The notes under the pieces are model-generated. The model was not told the DNA's origin. It did not search any database and was given only the letters and a program-made list of their open reading frames with translations. Below, piece by piece: positions 1-9,348 of a stretch of 64,000 nucleotides of DNA. Source of the DNA: Clostridium saccharobutylicum DSM 13864 (GTDB lineage Bacteria > Bacillota > Clostridia > Clostridiales > Clostridiaceae); contig NC_022571.1 in the NCBI RefSeq assembly GCF_000473995.1, forward strand, positions 2,237,416-2,301,415, in the 5' to 3' direction. Each line of letters begins with the position of its first letter. The first letter of the stretch is position 1. Made by a program: the position numbers and the translations under genes.

Positions 1-1
1 T

Positions 2-2464
2 TCTTATGAGGATTATGTAAAAATAATAGAAGAGAAAAATATTAGTTTTCAAGATTTTAAGTTAGTTAAGCATCCTAATGAAATTTTAAAGTTAAATGAA
101 GAATGCTACAAATATTATGAAACTATTTGCGATATGGTAAGTAGTGAAAATCTTTATATAAGAAAGAAATCTTTAAATGAGCTGCTTGAAATGGAGATTC
201 CTCAAAATATATTTGATTTGTTAATGAAGATAGGAAGTACCGAGCTTATAAGTGGGTTGTTTTTAGAGCTTGCAAAGAGAAAAAATCCAATATTGATTAA
301 AGAAGCAGCAAATATTTTAGAAGCCAATATAACTTGGGGTGCAGAAAGCTATGTAAAAGGTGTAAAAAGATGTGCTCATATATACTGCACAGCTTTATGT
401 GAAGAAGCAAGAATGGATAGAGCAAAACATATATATGAATCATTGCCATATATGGATTTACATCTTATTAAAATTAATGATAGGGATATTCCAGAAGGAA
501 AAATACTTGAAGGTGCAGCATATAGAAAATATGCAAATCAGGGATTACTTAGAGAATATCAGGGAACATATGATTATGGTGAGCGTAAATGGGTAGAGCA
601 TAGATGTTCTCAGCGTTATAAAATAAGTGATTATTGCGATGGAGTAATATTAAAATCTATTGAATTTAAAAATACAATACAGGAATCAGAAGCTTATGGT
701 CTTGCAGATGTTATTGGAAAAATAGCTTACTATTTAGATGCACCAAGACTTAATTATTATTTTAGAGGAAATGGGAAGACAAGAGAATTAAAATATTATA
801 AAAGATATGTTAGAAAAATTATAGATTCATATGGAGAAAATGATTCAGAAAAATTTGTACAAGCCATGAAGGCACTTTTAACAAGTTATACTGAACATGA
901 TTATGTGTGTAAGTTTAAAGGAAATTTTCAATTTAATGAATTTTTAAAGAGTTATCTATATTATGATTTTAATGAAAAGCCTCCTGTTGGATGGGATAAT
1001 TGGCGAGCTAGAAGTATATGGATGGAAAATGACCAGTTAATGAATCTTCAAGGGCGATATGAATTTAAGAAGGAAATTTGGGATAATCATTTAAAAGATG
1101 TGTTGGAGATTGCAAGTAAATCAAAGATAAATCCAGTATTAAAAGCATGTTATTACATTTTGAAAGATTCTAAAAATACTCAAAATTTTATAGATAATAT
1201 GTCTTATAAAGAGCTTATCGGCTTAACAGAAGGATCTTATGAACCACTTGCAAATATGTTTAAAGATTTACTTCACAATAAATTAAATTCTGTTAATACT
1301 TTTAATTTTGAAATAATGATTGTATTAATGAGCAGTCCAAAAGAAGATATTCAAAATTTAGCTAAAGAATTTATGAATGAAACTAATGGGGAATTTTCAT
1401 CTCATGATTTAATAGATATAATGATGCTCAAGAATATAGATGTATGGACAGATTTATTTAAGGAAAGATTACTTGCTTTGGGAAATAGAGAATATTGTGA
1501 TTTTATACAATCTATTATAAACAATAGCAATAAATTTATAAGCACAAATATTGGCGTGTCTAAGGAAATTAAAGATGCATTTTCACTTTCAGCAGGAAAA
1601 ATTCAAGATATGTCTGAAGATGAAAGAGCAGATTTAATATCAAGGATGATTGTAGAGATTTTAAATACAGATAAAATGATAAATTGGATTGAAGAATTTA
1701 TAGAAGAAGTGATTTTCTCAGCTTCTTATGAAGATTTAGAGAATTTACTTAAGAAAATTACAATAAAGCAAACAGATAAATTAATTTCTCAAAAGGCTAA
1801 GCAAATTTTGAGTTTATTACAAGCAATACAAAATAAAAAGCTGCCATCAGATTCTGAAATCACAGGTATCTTAGAAAGCGGTACTTCTAAGATGATAAAC
1901 ATGTTATTTAATAATATTGAAGAAAATAGTAAAGAGTTATCTGAAAGATTTTCAACTTTACTTATCATGCTGGAATCTGATATAACACTGCTTAACCAAA
2001 AAGCAGAAGAGATTTTTGAAAATATGGATGAAGAAAAGAGAAAGAAATTACATGGAATCATAATAGATTCACCTGTAAAGAAAGTTTATTCTTTTGGTCT
2101 TAGGAAATTAGATGAAATTTATAAAGATTTAATTCCTAAGGAATTTGTAATTCAGATGTTGGAACATACTTCAAGTGAGGTTAAAAGTTATATTTCGGAT
2201 AAGACAAAAGATATATTAAACAATTTAGGAAATGGAGATAAAGAACTTTTTATGTATTATATGAGGACTTTATTATTCTTACCTAATAAAGTATCTAAAA
2301 GTAAAGATAATCTTTATGAAGTTATTCCAAAGTTTGTGATAAAACATAAGGATAAGCTTGAAGAAGTTGAAAATATATTACTGGATATTGGAAGCTCAAA
2401 TATAATTTTGGATTTAGAACGTGCATTAACTACATTAGCTATTATAAGAAAGGAGGCTGTGTAA
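2..2464 (+). CDS. Retron-associated large helical-repeat (ARM-like) protein, 5' end outside window
   Basis: The reading frame is open from base 2 through an internal ATG at 134 to the stop at 2462-2464, so the true start lies upstream and at least 820 residues are encoded. No catalytic motif is visible. The protein is mostly amphipathic helices rich in Leu, Ile, Lys and Glu, with repeating helix-pair texture in the second half (about residues 380-770 counted from the ATG at 134), as in ARM/HEAT-like scaffolds. It ends 1 nt before the SWIM gene and is followed by a reverse transcriptase, so the three form one operon. From memory, retrons classed as type XIII pair an RT with an ARM-type protein and a winged-helix/SWIM protein, and this matches. 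I infer it is the effector or sensor part of an anti-phage retron. The helical-repeat call is by eye. Confidence 0.65.
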   Translation, partial: SYEDYVKIIEEKNISFQDFKLVKHPNEILKLNEECYKYYETICDMVSSENLYIRKKSLNELLEMEIPQNIFDLLMKIGSTELISGLFLELAKRKNPILIKEAANILEANITWGAESYVKGVKRCAHIYCTALCEEARMDRAKHIYESLPYMDLHLIKINDRDIPEGKILEGAAYRKYANQGLLREYQGTYDYGERKWVEHRCSQRYKISDYCDGVILKSIEFKNTIQESEAYGLADVIGKIAYYLDAPRLNYYFRGNGKTRELKYYKRYVRKIIDSYGENDSEKFVQAMKALLTSYTEHDYVCKFKGNFQFNEFLKSYLYYDFNEKPPVGWDNWRARSIWMENDQLMNLQGRYEFKKEIWDNHLKDVLEIASKSKINPVLKACYYILKDSKNTQNFIDNMSYKELIGLTEGSYEPLANMFKDLLHNKLNSVNTFNFEIMIVLMSSPKEDIQNLAKEFMNETNGEFSSHDLIDIMMLKNIDVWTDLFKERLLALGNREYCDFIQSIINNSNKFISTNIGVSKEIKDAFSLSAGKIQDMSEDERADLISRMIVEILNTDKMINWIEEFIEEVIFSASYEDLENLLKKITIKQTDKLISQKAKQILSLLQAIQNKKLPSDSEITGILESGTSKMINMLFNNIEENSKELSERFSTLLIMLESDITLLNQKAEEIFENMDEEKRKKLHGIIIDSPVKKVYSFGLRKLDEIYKDLIPKEFVIQMLEHTSSEVKSYISDKTKDILNNLGNGDKELFMYYMRTLLFLPNKVSKSKDNLYEVIPKFVIKHKDKLEEVENILLDIGSSNIILDLERALTTLAIIRKEAV

Positions 2465-2465
2465 T

Positions 2466-4274
2466 TTGAAAGTCGATTATAGTTACGCAAGTCCATCAAT
2501 GTGTTTAAGCCAAGGCACAGACACAGTTCTAGGATTAAGTCCAGATCTTTCGAGAGATGAAAAGGTATCTTTTTTGGGTAAATTAAAGCATCCTCTTATT
2601 TTTAGAGATGCAATGCTTATGCTTCGTGAAATTGTTGTTTCAGATACGAGCAATAAGAAAAAGGAAAGAGTAGAGTTTTTTGAATGGCTTGATGGTGAAA
2701 TTGAAAGACAAATTTTAAGACATGAAAAGTATCTGCCAGATGTAAGAGAAAAGTTAAATAAGGATATGAATGAATTACTAAATAAATTAGATGAAAAAAG
2801 CATGGAAATATCTAAATTGGTTGATATTAAAAACAATTTAAAAAAAGAAATTGATAATCATGATATATGGAAGGATTATTATAAACTTGAAAGAGATTTT
2901 TGGAAGTTTATAAGAGATAGGGATTATTCTCTTTGGTATGTATTAGATCCAGTAATCACAGTACATCCAGATCAGGTTTCTTTTGAAGCTTTTTCTTTAG
3001 ATGAGTCTACTTATGGATGTTTATCAATTAATATGGAAGAATTTGAACTCCTTCAGAAACCAGTTTTAGGTACGACTAACATAGATTTTTCTGCTAAATT
3101 GGCTAAGGAAATAGAGAGATTCCGTACTTATAATGATGTGAAATTATCTGTTAATCCAGAAGGCTTTACAGTGGATACAGGAGTAATACCAGAGCATATG
3201 GAAAAGAAAATAGATTTGCCTGAAACTTGGATTAAAGGTTTTAACCAGGTTTCATCTGCAGCAAGTTTAGGTGGCATGGATATTGAATTATCACCAGTAG
3301 ATATTTATGATATATGTGCATTTTTAAGAAGACATAAGGCACAAAAAAGTCCAAGATATATGAAGTGGATATTAGAGCCTGAAAAGCCAGTGAGAATAGT
3401 ATTTGAACCATTTGGAAGTGAGATTACTCTAAAGGCTGTTTATAATGGAGAAAAATATAGAGAAGAAAAAATATGGGGAAGAAGACGCTGGCTAGTTGTA
3501 GAAAAAATAATTCCTTTAGCAAAATCTTTTAAAGTGAGACTACTTGGTTTTGGAATGCCACAATTTATAATTGCAGACATGGGAACAATGAAGATGACAA
3601 TTGGTTTTTCATCATGGTCTTCAAACGACTGGGTTAAAGGTACTGCTTTTAATATTTTAGGTGGATTTATTGGTGACGGTAACTATGATAAAGTTTATGA
3701 ATTAATGAAAGAAAAACGCTGTTTATCAATGGAGAGTATTTATGATAATTTAAAAGATGATTTAAGGGCGGTAAGTAAATCAGGAATAGGTATGCTCTTA
3801 AAACGTGGAGAAAGTTATTTTGATCCAATAAATGATACCATAAGGTTTAGAAAACTATGTAATACACCTATTCCTAAAGAATTATATGAAACAACTGAGA
3901 TGGAATATAGTGTTAAAGATCATATGAAAGAGAGCATGGATAACTTCTCTGTGAGATTTACAAGCAGCAATGAATTTATTTTTAAACATTGTTTTAAAAT
4001 TCCAAATAGTAAATATAAAAGTTGGAAGTATCATGGTACAGAGGACTATAATAGAGAGCATGATTTAAGTGAAACAGAATTAATAATAGATGAAGATGGC
4101 CAAATTTGTAAGGTGAAATGCAAATGTAGAGAGTTTAATAAAGGACCAAGAAATATTTCAGCACCTTGTGAACATATTCTTGCTTTATACTTGATTTCTT
4201 CAAAGTTCACAAGATTGAAATTAGAAGTGGATAAAGAATACAAAATAAATGATATTATGGAGAAAATATTATGA
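2466..4274 (+). CDS. SWIM zinc-finger protein of the retron operon (WHSWIM-like)
   Basis: A 602-residue protein starting at TTG 2466, with AGGAGG at 2451-2456 giving 9-nt spacing; no better start is seen. Near the C-terminus (about residues 550-572) is a SWIM motif: CKC, a 13-residue gap, then CEH followed by a hydrophobic helix. SWIM domains bind one zinc and contact nucleic acid or protein. The N-terminal 150 residues include a charged coiled-coil-like stretch; the middle is a mixed alpha/beta region I cannot assign. The gene follows the large helical protein by 1 nt, and its stop overlaps the RT start (ATGA), so the three are probably translationally coupled. Partnership with a retron RT is inferred from context and from the remembered type XIII retron layout. 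Confidence 0.7.
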   Translation: MKVDYSYASPSMCLSQGTDTVLGLSPDLSRDEKVSFLGKLKHPLIFRDAMLMLREIVVSDTSNKKKERVEFFEWLDGEIERQILRHEKYLPDVREKLNKDMNELLNKLDEKSMEISKLVDIKNNLKKEIDNHDIWKDYYKLERDFWKFIRDRDYSLWYVLDPVITVHPDQVSFEAFSLDESTYGCLSINMEEFELLQKPVLGTTNIDFSAKLAKEIERFRTYNDVKLSVNPEGFTVDTGVIPEHMEKKIDLPETWIKGFNQVSSAASLGGMDIELSPVDIYDICAFLRRHKAQKSPRYMKWILEPEKPVRIVFEPFGSEITLKAVYNGEKYREEKIWGRRRWLVVEKIIPLAKSFKVRLLGFGMPQFIIADMGTMKMTIGFSSWSSNDWVKGTAFNILGGFIGDGNYDKVYELMKEKRCLSMESIYDNLKDDLRAVSKSGIGMLLKRGESYFDPINDTIRFRKLCNTPIPKELYETTEMEYSVKDHMKESMDNFSVRFTSSNEFIFKHCFKIPNSKYKSWKYHGTEDYNREHDLSETELIIDEDGQICKVKCKCREFNKGPRNISAPCEHILALYLISSKFTRLKLEVDKEYKINDIMEKIL

Positions 4275-5776
4275 TAGAGAGTCAGGAAAATTCAAAAAAT
4301 AACAGACAAGAATATAGAAAACAAGTAGATGAATTAGGTAAAAAAGAATTTACATTAATAAAAATGCAGGAATATGGATTTTGGCCTAAAAACTTACCTA
4401 CACCTTATGAAAAGCAGGAAAATGAAACAAAGGAACAATATTTAGAAAGAAAGAATTTAACAAAGGAATATGAAAAGATAATTAAGGCAATTACTGATTT
4501 ATATGATGAAAAAGATGAAATAAATGCAAAACTTCGTGATCTTAATAAAAAATACAATGAAACTTGGGATTATGAAAAAATAAGACAAGATGTATCTAAA
4601 GCTATTATGGAGGAATCCATAGCAAGACGTAAAGAGAGAAAAGAAAAAAGAGAACTTGAGAAAAAGCAGAAGAATGAAGCTTGGCAAAAAGAAAAAGCTG
4701 ATAGAATTGTTTTTATTGGAAGAGGTTATTCAGGTTTATTATATGATAAGGAAAATAACGAAGAGAAGCTTTTAAATCAAGGTCTGCCTGTAATAAAAGA
4801 TGATAAAGCTTTAGCAGATTTTCTTGGAATTGAATATAAAAAGTTAAGATTTTTAGTGTACCACAGGGATGTTGTTTTAGTTGACCACTATAATAGATAT
4901 ACTATTCCTAAGAAAAAAGGGGGAGAGCGTAATATTGCAGCTCCAAAGTTAATACTAAAAAATGTCCAAAGAAAAATTTTAGAAGAGATTTTATCAAAGA
5001 TTCAAGTATCGGATTATACTCATGGCTTTTTAAAAGGAAAATCAGTGGTTTCAGGAGCAAAATCTCATATTGCAGATAAAGCTTCTGGTGAAAATACTGC
5101 ATTATTAATTAATATGGATCTTGAAGATTTCTTTCCAACTATAACCTTTGAAAGAGTAAGAGGAATGTTTAAAGCTTTTGGGTATAGCGGTTATATCTCA
5201 TCTTTACTTGCTATGTTATGTACTTATTGTGAACGAATGCCAATAGAAGTTAAGGGAAAAGTAAAATATGTTAAAACTTCAGATAAAATTCTACCTCAAG
5301 GATCACCAGCAAGTCCTATGATTACAAATATTATATGTGTAAAATTAGATAAAAGACTAAGTGGATTATCATCTAAATATAATTGTGTCTATACAAGATA
5401 TGCAGATGATATGAGCTTTAGTTTTATGGAAGAAGGCAGTGCCTTAAATCTTGGAAAATTCATGGGGTTCATTTCAAAGATAGTAAATGAAGAAGGCTTT
5501 AATATAAATAAAAACAAGACGCGTTTTTTAAGGAAAAATAATAGACAATCCATAACAGGTGTTGTTATAAATAATGATGAAATTGGAGTTTCAAAGAAAT
5601 GGATAAAAACACTAAGAGCTGCAATTTATAATGCTAACAAACTTAAAAACAGTGGAGAAAAAATATCACAAAAAACTATAAATGAAATAAGTGGTATGAT
5701 CTCATGGATTAGAAGTGTAAATGAAAAAAGGTATGCAAATATTATTGAATCAGGCATGAATTTAATAAACACATAG
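4271..5776 (+). CDS. Retron-type reverse transcriptase with N-terminal coiled-coil extension
   Basis: 501 residues. Visible RT blocks: DLEDFFPTI (motif A), LPQGSPASP (motif 4), YADD at about residues 377-380 (catalytic motif C) and the later ITGVVIN block corresponding to the VTG element of retron RTs. The stretch SDYTHGFLKGKSVVSGAKSH fits the region-X area. Around 150 residues precede the RT core, highly charged (K/E-rich) and coiled-coil-like between about residues 60 and 145, making this longer than the commonly described ~320-residue retron RTs. The start ATG overlaps the SWIM stop codon. Retron RTs copy part of a structured RNA (msr-msd) into DNA linked to RNA; a candidate RNA lies just downstream (5921-6119). 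Group II intron and DGR assignments are disfavoured: no maturase or endonuclease domain and no template/variable repeats were seen. Confidence 0.88.
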   Translation: MIESQENSKNNRQEYRKQVDELGKKEFTLIKMQEYGFWPKNLPTPYEKQENETKEQYLERKNLTKEYEKIIKAITDLYDEKDEINAKLRDLNKKYNETWDYEKIRQDVSKAIMEESIARRKERKEKRELEKKQKNEAWQKEKADRIVFIGRGYSGLLYDKENNEEKLLNQGLPVIKDDKALADFLGIEYKKLRFLVYHRDVVLVDHYNRYTIPKKKGGERNIAAPKLILKNVQRKILEEILSKIQVSDYTHGFLKGKSVVSGAKSHIADKASGENTALLINMDLEDFFPTITFERVRGMFKAFGYSGYISSLLAMLCTYCERMPIEVKGKVKYVKTSDKILPQGSPASPMITNIICVKLDKRLSGLSSKYNCVYTRYADDMSFSFMEEGSALNLGKFMGFISKIVNEEGFNINKNKTRFLRKNNRQSITGVVINNDEIGVSKKWIKTLRAAIYNANKLKNSGEKISQKTINEISGMISWIRSVNEKRYANIIESGMNLINT

Positions 5777-5786
5777 TGGCTTAGAG

Positions 5787-5840
5787 TTATGTGATGACTT
5801 GCCGAAAGAATTCCCCTTATTTCGGTTAGTCACCACATAA
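5787..5840 (+). other. Hairpin immediately after the RT gene
   Basis: Ten bases after the RT stop, TTATGTGATGACT (5787-5799) pairs with AGTCACCACATAA (5828-5840) with one mismatch, and inside it CCGAAA pairs with TTTCGG. No T-run follows, so it is not a classical terminator. It may be a processing or stability element between the mRNA and the structured RNA downstream. Confidence 0.6.
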
Positions 5841-5920
5841 GTTTAAATTATAATTTAAATTATATATTGAATAAATTTAACTAATATCGTATACTTAAGT
5901 AAATTAAAAATTGAATTTAT

Positions 5921-6119
5921 AGATAGATTTCTTGGCCTTTATGCTGTGGTGTTGCGCCATGGTGGAGATTTGTCAAATACACATCATTAGGTTGTGCGCA
6001 ATTCGCTACGCTACCACTACTATGCACATTTAAAACCGAGCCTTCGGTTATGTGATAGTAGTGGTGCTACGCTGAAGTGTCCCAACCAAATAGGAGAATA
6101 GTTAGCAAGAAATCTATCT
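5921..6119 (+). ncRNA. Candidate retron msr-msd RNA, 3' of the RT gene
   Basis: A 14-bp perfect inverted repeat closes the region: AGATAGATTTCTTG at 5921-5934 and its complement at 6106-6119, like retron a1/a2 arms. Inside, the first part (5935-6000) has only short pairings (TTGCGC near 5953 with GCGCAA near 5996). The second part has a long hairpin: ACCACTACTAT (6013-6023) with ATAGTAGTGGT (6055-6065), then CACAT/ATGTG after a one-base bulge, then AACCGA/TCGGTT capped by GCCT. The order arm, small msr-like hairpins, long msd-like hairpin, arm reads correctly only on the + strand, the strand of the RT. A terminator follows at 6186. The base composition is noticeably richer in G+C than the flanks. 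The priming guanosine cannot be assigned with confidence. RNA identity is inferred. Confidence 0.62.
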
Positions 6120-6185
6120 TATATACAAAAATCACTTTTTATTTTCTAGTATACAGTGTTTAAAAAATTTATTGATAGTTAAAAA

Positions 6186-6229
6186 AATAGTATCTATCCA
6201 TTTTCAATGATAGTGCTATTATTTTTTTT
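6186..6229 (+). terminator. Rho-independent terminator after the retron region
   Basis: AATAG-tat-CTATC pairs with GATAG-tg-CTATT around a short loop and is followed by ATTTTTTTT. It would end transcripts from the retron operon and the candidate ncRNA. Bases 6230-6350 are otherwise AT-rich leader for the next gene. Confidence 0.65.
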
Positions 6230-6363
6230 GAGATTTTTTCTATGAGAATGACTATAAGTGATAGTCAAAATTTATGATTTGTCTACGGGAACTTATACAT
6301 AGTGATAATGTTAACATTTATATTAAGAATAATATACTTTGAATAAGTTGTTAGGAGGAGAAT

Positions 6364-7389
6364 ATGAGTAATATTATACATATATGCTTTTCGCAATCAG
6401 CAGGGGGAAATTTAAAGCATGCTATTAAAAAGAAAAAATTATTTGAAGGAAAAAAGATTATAGTATTTCCTGATGATATTTCTATTGGAAAAATAGGAAA
6501 TGACATGAATTTAGATGAGAGATTAGAGTGGTGGGATATCATTAATAAAGAGGAGGCAACAATTCACTCGGAAGAAATTAATTATCTCAAAAGATCTTAC
6601 AAGAAATTTTATAAAGAAATTTCAAACATTAATGATGCAGACATAATTTATTTATGGTATGGCGAATGTAGTAATGATATGTGTGGAATGATGAATACGT
6701 TAGAGCTATTAAAAGATAAAATAGATAATATTTATTTTGTAAATGTATCAGAGAAGATTTATGCAAATGACAACATTATATATGCATATAAGTCAGTATC
6801 AGAAATTATTACTGAGAAGTTAAAAGAATTTATCCCAATAAAAAGGAAAATTGGGCATCAAGAATACCATGATTTAGTTAGCCAATGGAATTTATTAAAA
6901 AAGGATAACTCAATACTTCGTATTTTTAAGGATGGCAAGGTGCAAAGCTTAAGTGAAGATTATTTTGATATATGCATATTAAAACATACAGAAAATGAAT
7001 TTAGAAAGAGTGCAAGAACTGTTGGAAGAGTAATAGCATATAGTGAAATGAAAATTTCTGATGAGTACATCTTCTGGCGCATAGGAGAACTTACTAAATC
7101 GGGAATGTTAGAATACAAGGGGAAATTTGGGATTATGAGGGAGATGGAAATTAAAATCACACAAAAAGGAATTGAATATATGAGTACTGATCCAGAAGCA
7201 ATATCCTTTTGGAAAAATAGAGAAACTGAAGAGCAATTTGAAAGAGAAAAAATAAATGAAGCTAAAAAACAGGGAAGAATGGAAGAAAAAATAGATATAG
7301 CTAAAAAGCTTATGGATATTTTAGATGTAGAAGTTATAGCAGAAAAAACAGGATTAACTGCAATGCAGGTTAAAAATTTAATAAATTAA
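6364..7389 (+). CDS. DUF1835/DUF3658-type protein
   Basis: 341 residues, ATG with AGGAGGAG 8 nt upstream. The N-terminus (HICFSQSAGGNLKHAI, then an IIVFPDDISIGKI strand) is characteristic of DUF1835, and the middle (about 150-270) with a winged-helix-like block (SDEYIFWRIGELTKSG) fits DUF3658. The last ~60 residues are a K/E-rich helix ending in a small helix-turn-helix-like tail (ILDVEVIAEKTGLTAMQVK), a tail also seen on Rpn-type transposase-nuclease proteins. No enzymatic function is established for DUF1835. It has its own leader after the retron terminator and its own terminator (7427-7468), so it is probably monocistronic. Whether it belongs to the retron defence neighbourhood is unknown. 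Confidence 0.75.
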   Translation: MSNIIHICFSQSAGGNLKHAIKKKKLFEGKKIIVFPDDISIGKIGNDMNLDERLEWWDIINKEEATIHSEEINYLKRSYKKFYKEISNINDADIIYLWYGECSNDMCGMMNTLELLKDKIDNIYFVNVSEKIYANDNIIYAYKSVSEIITEKLKEFIPIKRKIGHQEYHDLVSQWNLLKKDNSILRIFKDGKVQSLSEDYFDICILKHTENEFRKSARTVGRVIAYSEMKISDEYIFWRIGELTKSGMLEYKGKFGIMREMEIKITQKGIEYMSTDPEAISFWKNRETEEQFEREKINEAKKQGRMEEKIDIAKKLMDILDVEVIAEKTGLTAMQVKNLIN

Positions 7390-7429
7390 AGTAGCACTTA
7401 AGCAATTTTTACCATTATAATTTCAAAAA

Positions 7430-7521
7430 TAGTGGCTTTCAAATTGAATTGGAGGCTACTATTTTTTTGAGATTTTTCTAGAATAATCACTATTAATGTT
7501 AATAGAAATATTAAAAATAAT
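7430..7521 (+). repeat. Direct repeat copy 1, containing a terminator
   Basis: The first half is a terminator: AATAGTGGC ... GCTACTATT followed by TTTTTT (7427-7468). The following ~50 bases are nearly identical to 10275-10325. The whole block matches the copy at 10239-10325 with only a few changes. The two copies bracket the sigma, anti-sigma and xylanase genes. Confidence 0.8.
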
Positions 7522-7607
7522 GCAACTAAATGTATAATTAATTTATCTAATATGGTGAAAGAAGGATATACGTATATTTAAATATTCAAAATGAAGGTGG
7601 GGGATAT

Positions 7608-8135
7608 ATGGAAATTAATAATTTAGTAAAGAAGGCTAAACGGGGAGATGGAGAAGCTTTTATAAGCATTATTAAACAATATGAACAAGTGCTGTATAAG
7701 GTTGCTAGCAGAATGTTGTCTAATGATCAAGATATCGCAGATGCATTACAGGAAACAATAATGCTAGGCTATGAAAAAATACATACACTTAAAAATGAAG
7801 CGTACTTTAATACTTGGATATGTAGAATTTTGATAAATAAGTGTAACTGCATATTAAATAAAAATAAGAATGTAATATTAGTAGGTGAAATATTACCACA
7901 AAAACTTAACAATAATGATTTTATCAAAATCGAATTAGAAGATGCCCTTAATAGCTTAAATAAAGACTATAAATTAGCAATGAGTTTATATTATGTTGTG
8001 GGATTGAGTACTAAAGAAATAAGTAAATTGGTAAATGAACCAGAAGGAACTATTAAATCTAGGCTTTCTAGGGCAAAAACAATATTAAGAGAAAGTTATT
8101 TTAAAAATCAAGGGGGGAATGAATATGGAAGATAA
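7608..8135 (+). CDS. ECF-type RNA polymerase sigma factor
   Basis: 175 residues, ATG preceded by AGGTGGGGG. Region 2 is about residues 20-75 (helices YEQVLYKVASRMLSNDQDIADALQETIM, then the WICRILINKC segment). Region 4 is about residues 115-165, with the helix-turn-helix LSTKEISKLVNEPEGTIKSRLSRAK. There is no region 1.1 or 3, so it is an extracytoplasmic-function sigma. It overlaps the next gene by 17 nt, the usual sigma/anti-sigma coupling. The regulon is unknown; the adjacent secreted xylanase is a possible but unproven target. A second pair of the same kind lies at 43.8-45.5 kb. Confidence 0.92.
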   Translation: MEINNLVKKAKRGDGEAFISIIKQYEQVLYKVASRMLSNDQDIADALQETIMLGYEKIHTLKNEAYFNTWICRILINKCNCILNKNKNVILVGEILPQKLNNNDFIKIELEDALNSLNKDYKLAMSLYYVVGLSTKEISKLVNEPEGTIKSRLSRAKTILRESYFKNQGGNEYGR

Positions 8136-9150
8136 TTTTGAAAAGCAATTGAATAAGATTATAAATGAGGAAAAAGAAATACCTAGTGTAGTTAGAATAT
8201 CTTTAGATAGCACTTATGATAGAATACGAGCCATGCCTAAAAAGAAAAATAGAGTAGTTGGAAAAATAGCAGCAGCAGTTTGTTGTGTTGTTATTTTAGG
8301 TTCAATGGTTACTAATGAATCTGTAAGAGCAGGAATAAAAACATTTTTCGATTTTAATGATAAAGGAGTTGAAAAAGCAATAAATGAAGGGTGGATCAGT
8401 GAAAATAGTAGTTCTGCTTGTGATAATGGTGTAGAGGTTACATTAGATAGCTATTTTGCAGATTGTAATAAAATAGGTTTATCTATTATGTTAAAATTCA
8501 ATGATTCAAAAATACTAAAGGGAATAGACAAGGTATCATTAGATTATAGAATAAAAAATGGCGATGGTGAGTATATAGAAGAATTTATTCCTGATACAAA
8601 GCCATTAAAAGGAAAAAAACAATATATATCTAACGTAAATGATAGAAATTCTAAAATAGATTTAGAAAATAATGAAGTTCAGTATGATGTAATTCTTGAA
8701 TCTGAAGAAGGAGCTATACCTAAGCTAGAAAATGCAGTAGTAGAAGTAGAAAGTATTAAATTCTTTAAAAATAATAAAAAGGTTAAAGATATCGATGGAA
8801 TATGGAATTTAAAACTTAATGGAGGAAAATCCAATGATATTAATGCAGTTGAATATAAAGCAGTAAATAATACATCTAAAATAGAAATAATATCAGCTAA
8901 GTCAAGTCCAACATCTTTTAATATAACTTTTTCTGTAGATGGAGAATGTATAAATGAAAAGGAATTTATGCCAAAGGATATTAAGTTAGTGGATGGAAAT
9001 GGAAAGGAGTATCAATCAAATGGCTATAGTAGTGAATTAAAAAATAATAAGACAATAATATCGACAAATTTTTCTTTAAGCTCTTATGAGGATTTTGATA
9101 AATTAAAATTAGTTGTACCATCAATGGGAGAAGCAGAACTTGAAAAATAA
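8119..9150 (+). CDS. DUF4179 membrane anti-sigma factor
   Basis: 343 residues. A cytoplasmic N-terminal ~45 residues is followed by one membrane segment (VGKIAAAVCCVVILGSMVT, about residues 47-66), then an extracellular part that opens with the DUF4179 block (SVRAGIKTFFDFNDKGVEKAINEGWI). This topology, and the overlap with an ECF sigma gene, mark it as the cognate anti-sigma factor: it should hold the sigma at the membrane until an external signal arrives. The ATG at 8119 and another at 8125 are both possible starts; the GGGGGG at 8111-8116 fits the second slightly better. The signal is unknown. Confidence 0.85.
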   Translation: MNMEDNFEKQLNKIINEEKEIPSVVRISLDSTYDRIRAMPKKKNRVVGKIAAAVCCVVILGSMVTNESVRAGIKTFFDFNDKGVEKAINEGWISENSSSACDNGVEVTLDSYFADCNKIGLSIMLKFNDSKILKGIDKVSLDYRIKNGDGEYIEEFIPDTKPLKGKKQYISNVNDRNSKIDLENNEVQYDVILESEEGAIPKLENAVVEVESIKFFKNNKKVKDIDGIWNLKLNGGKSNDINAVEYKAVNNTSKIEIISAKSSPTSFNITFSVDGECINEKEFMPKDIKLVDGNGKEYQSNGYSSELKNNKTIISTNFSLSSYEDFDKLKLVVPSMGEAELEK

Positions 9151-9348
9151 ATAAAGAGATACTAAATAAAAATCATTAGAATTTAAAGTGTATAGTTAAG
9201 GTTAAATATTAAAAAACATAAGAACAAAGATAGAGTGGGGGATTAAATCACTGATGTTATTATTTGCTTTTTATGCGTTATTTTGGACGTTTCGGGATAA
9301 ATAATACTATTTAATGTTTATATATGGTAATATGTAAGAGAAATGATG

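Noticed and set aside
1789..2061. Minus-strand open frames opposite the retron, che and ABC genes
   Set aside because: They lie wholly within strong + strand genes, have no ribosome-binding site and no protein-like pattern; AT-rich shadows.
4271..5776. Reverse transcriptase as part of a group II intron or diversity-generating element
   Set aside because: No intron RNA domains, no maturase/HNH part, and no template/variable repeat pair; retron-like blocks fit better.
5787..5840. This hairpin as the terminator of the retron operon
   Set aside because: No T-run follows, and a proper terminator is present at 6186-6229.
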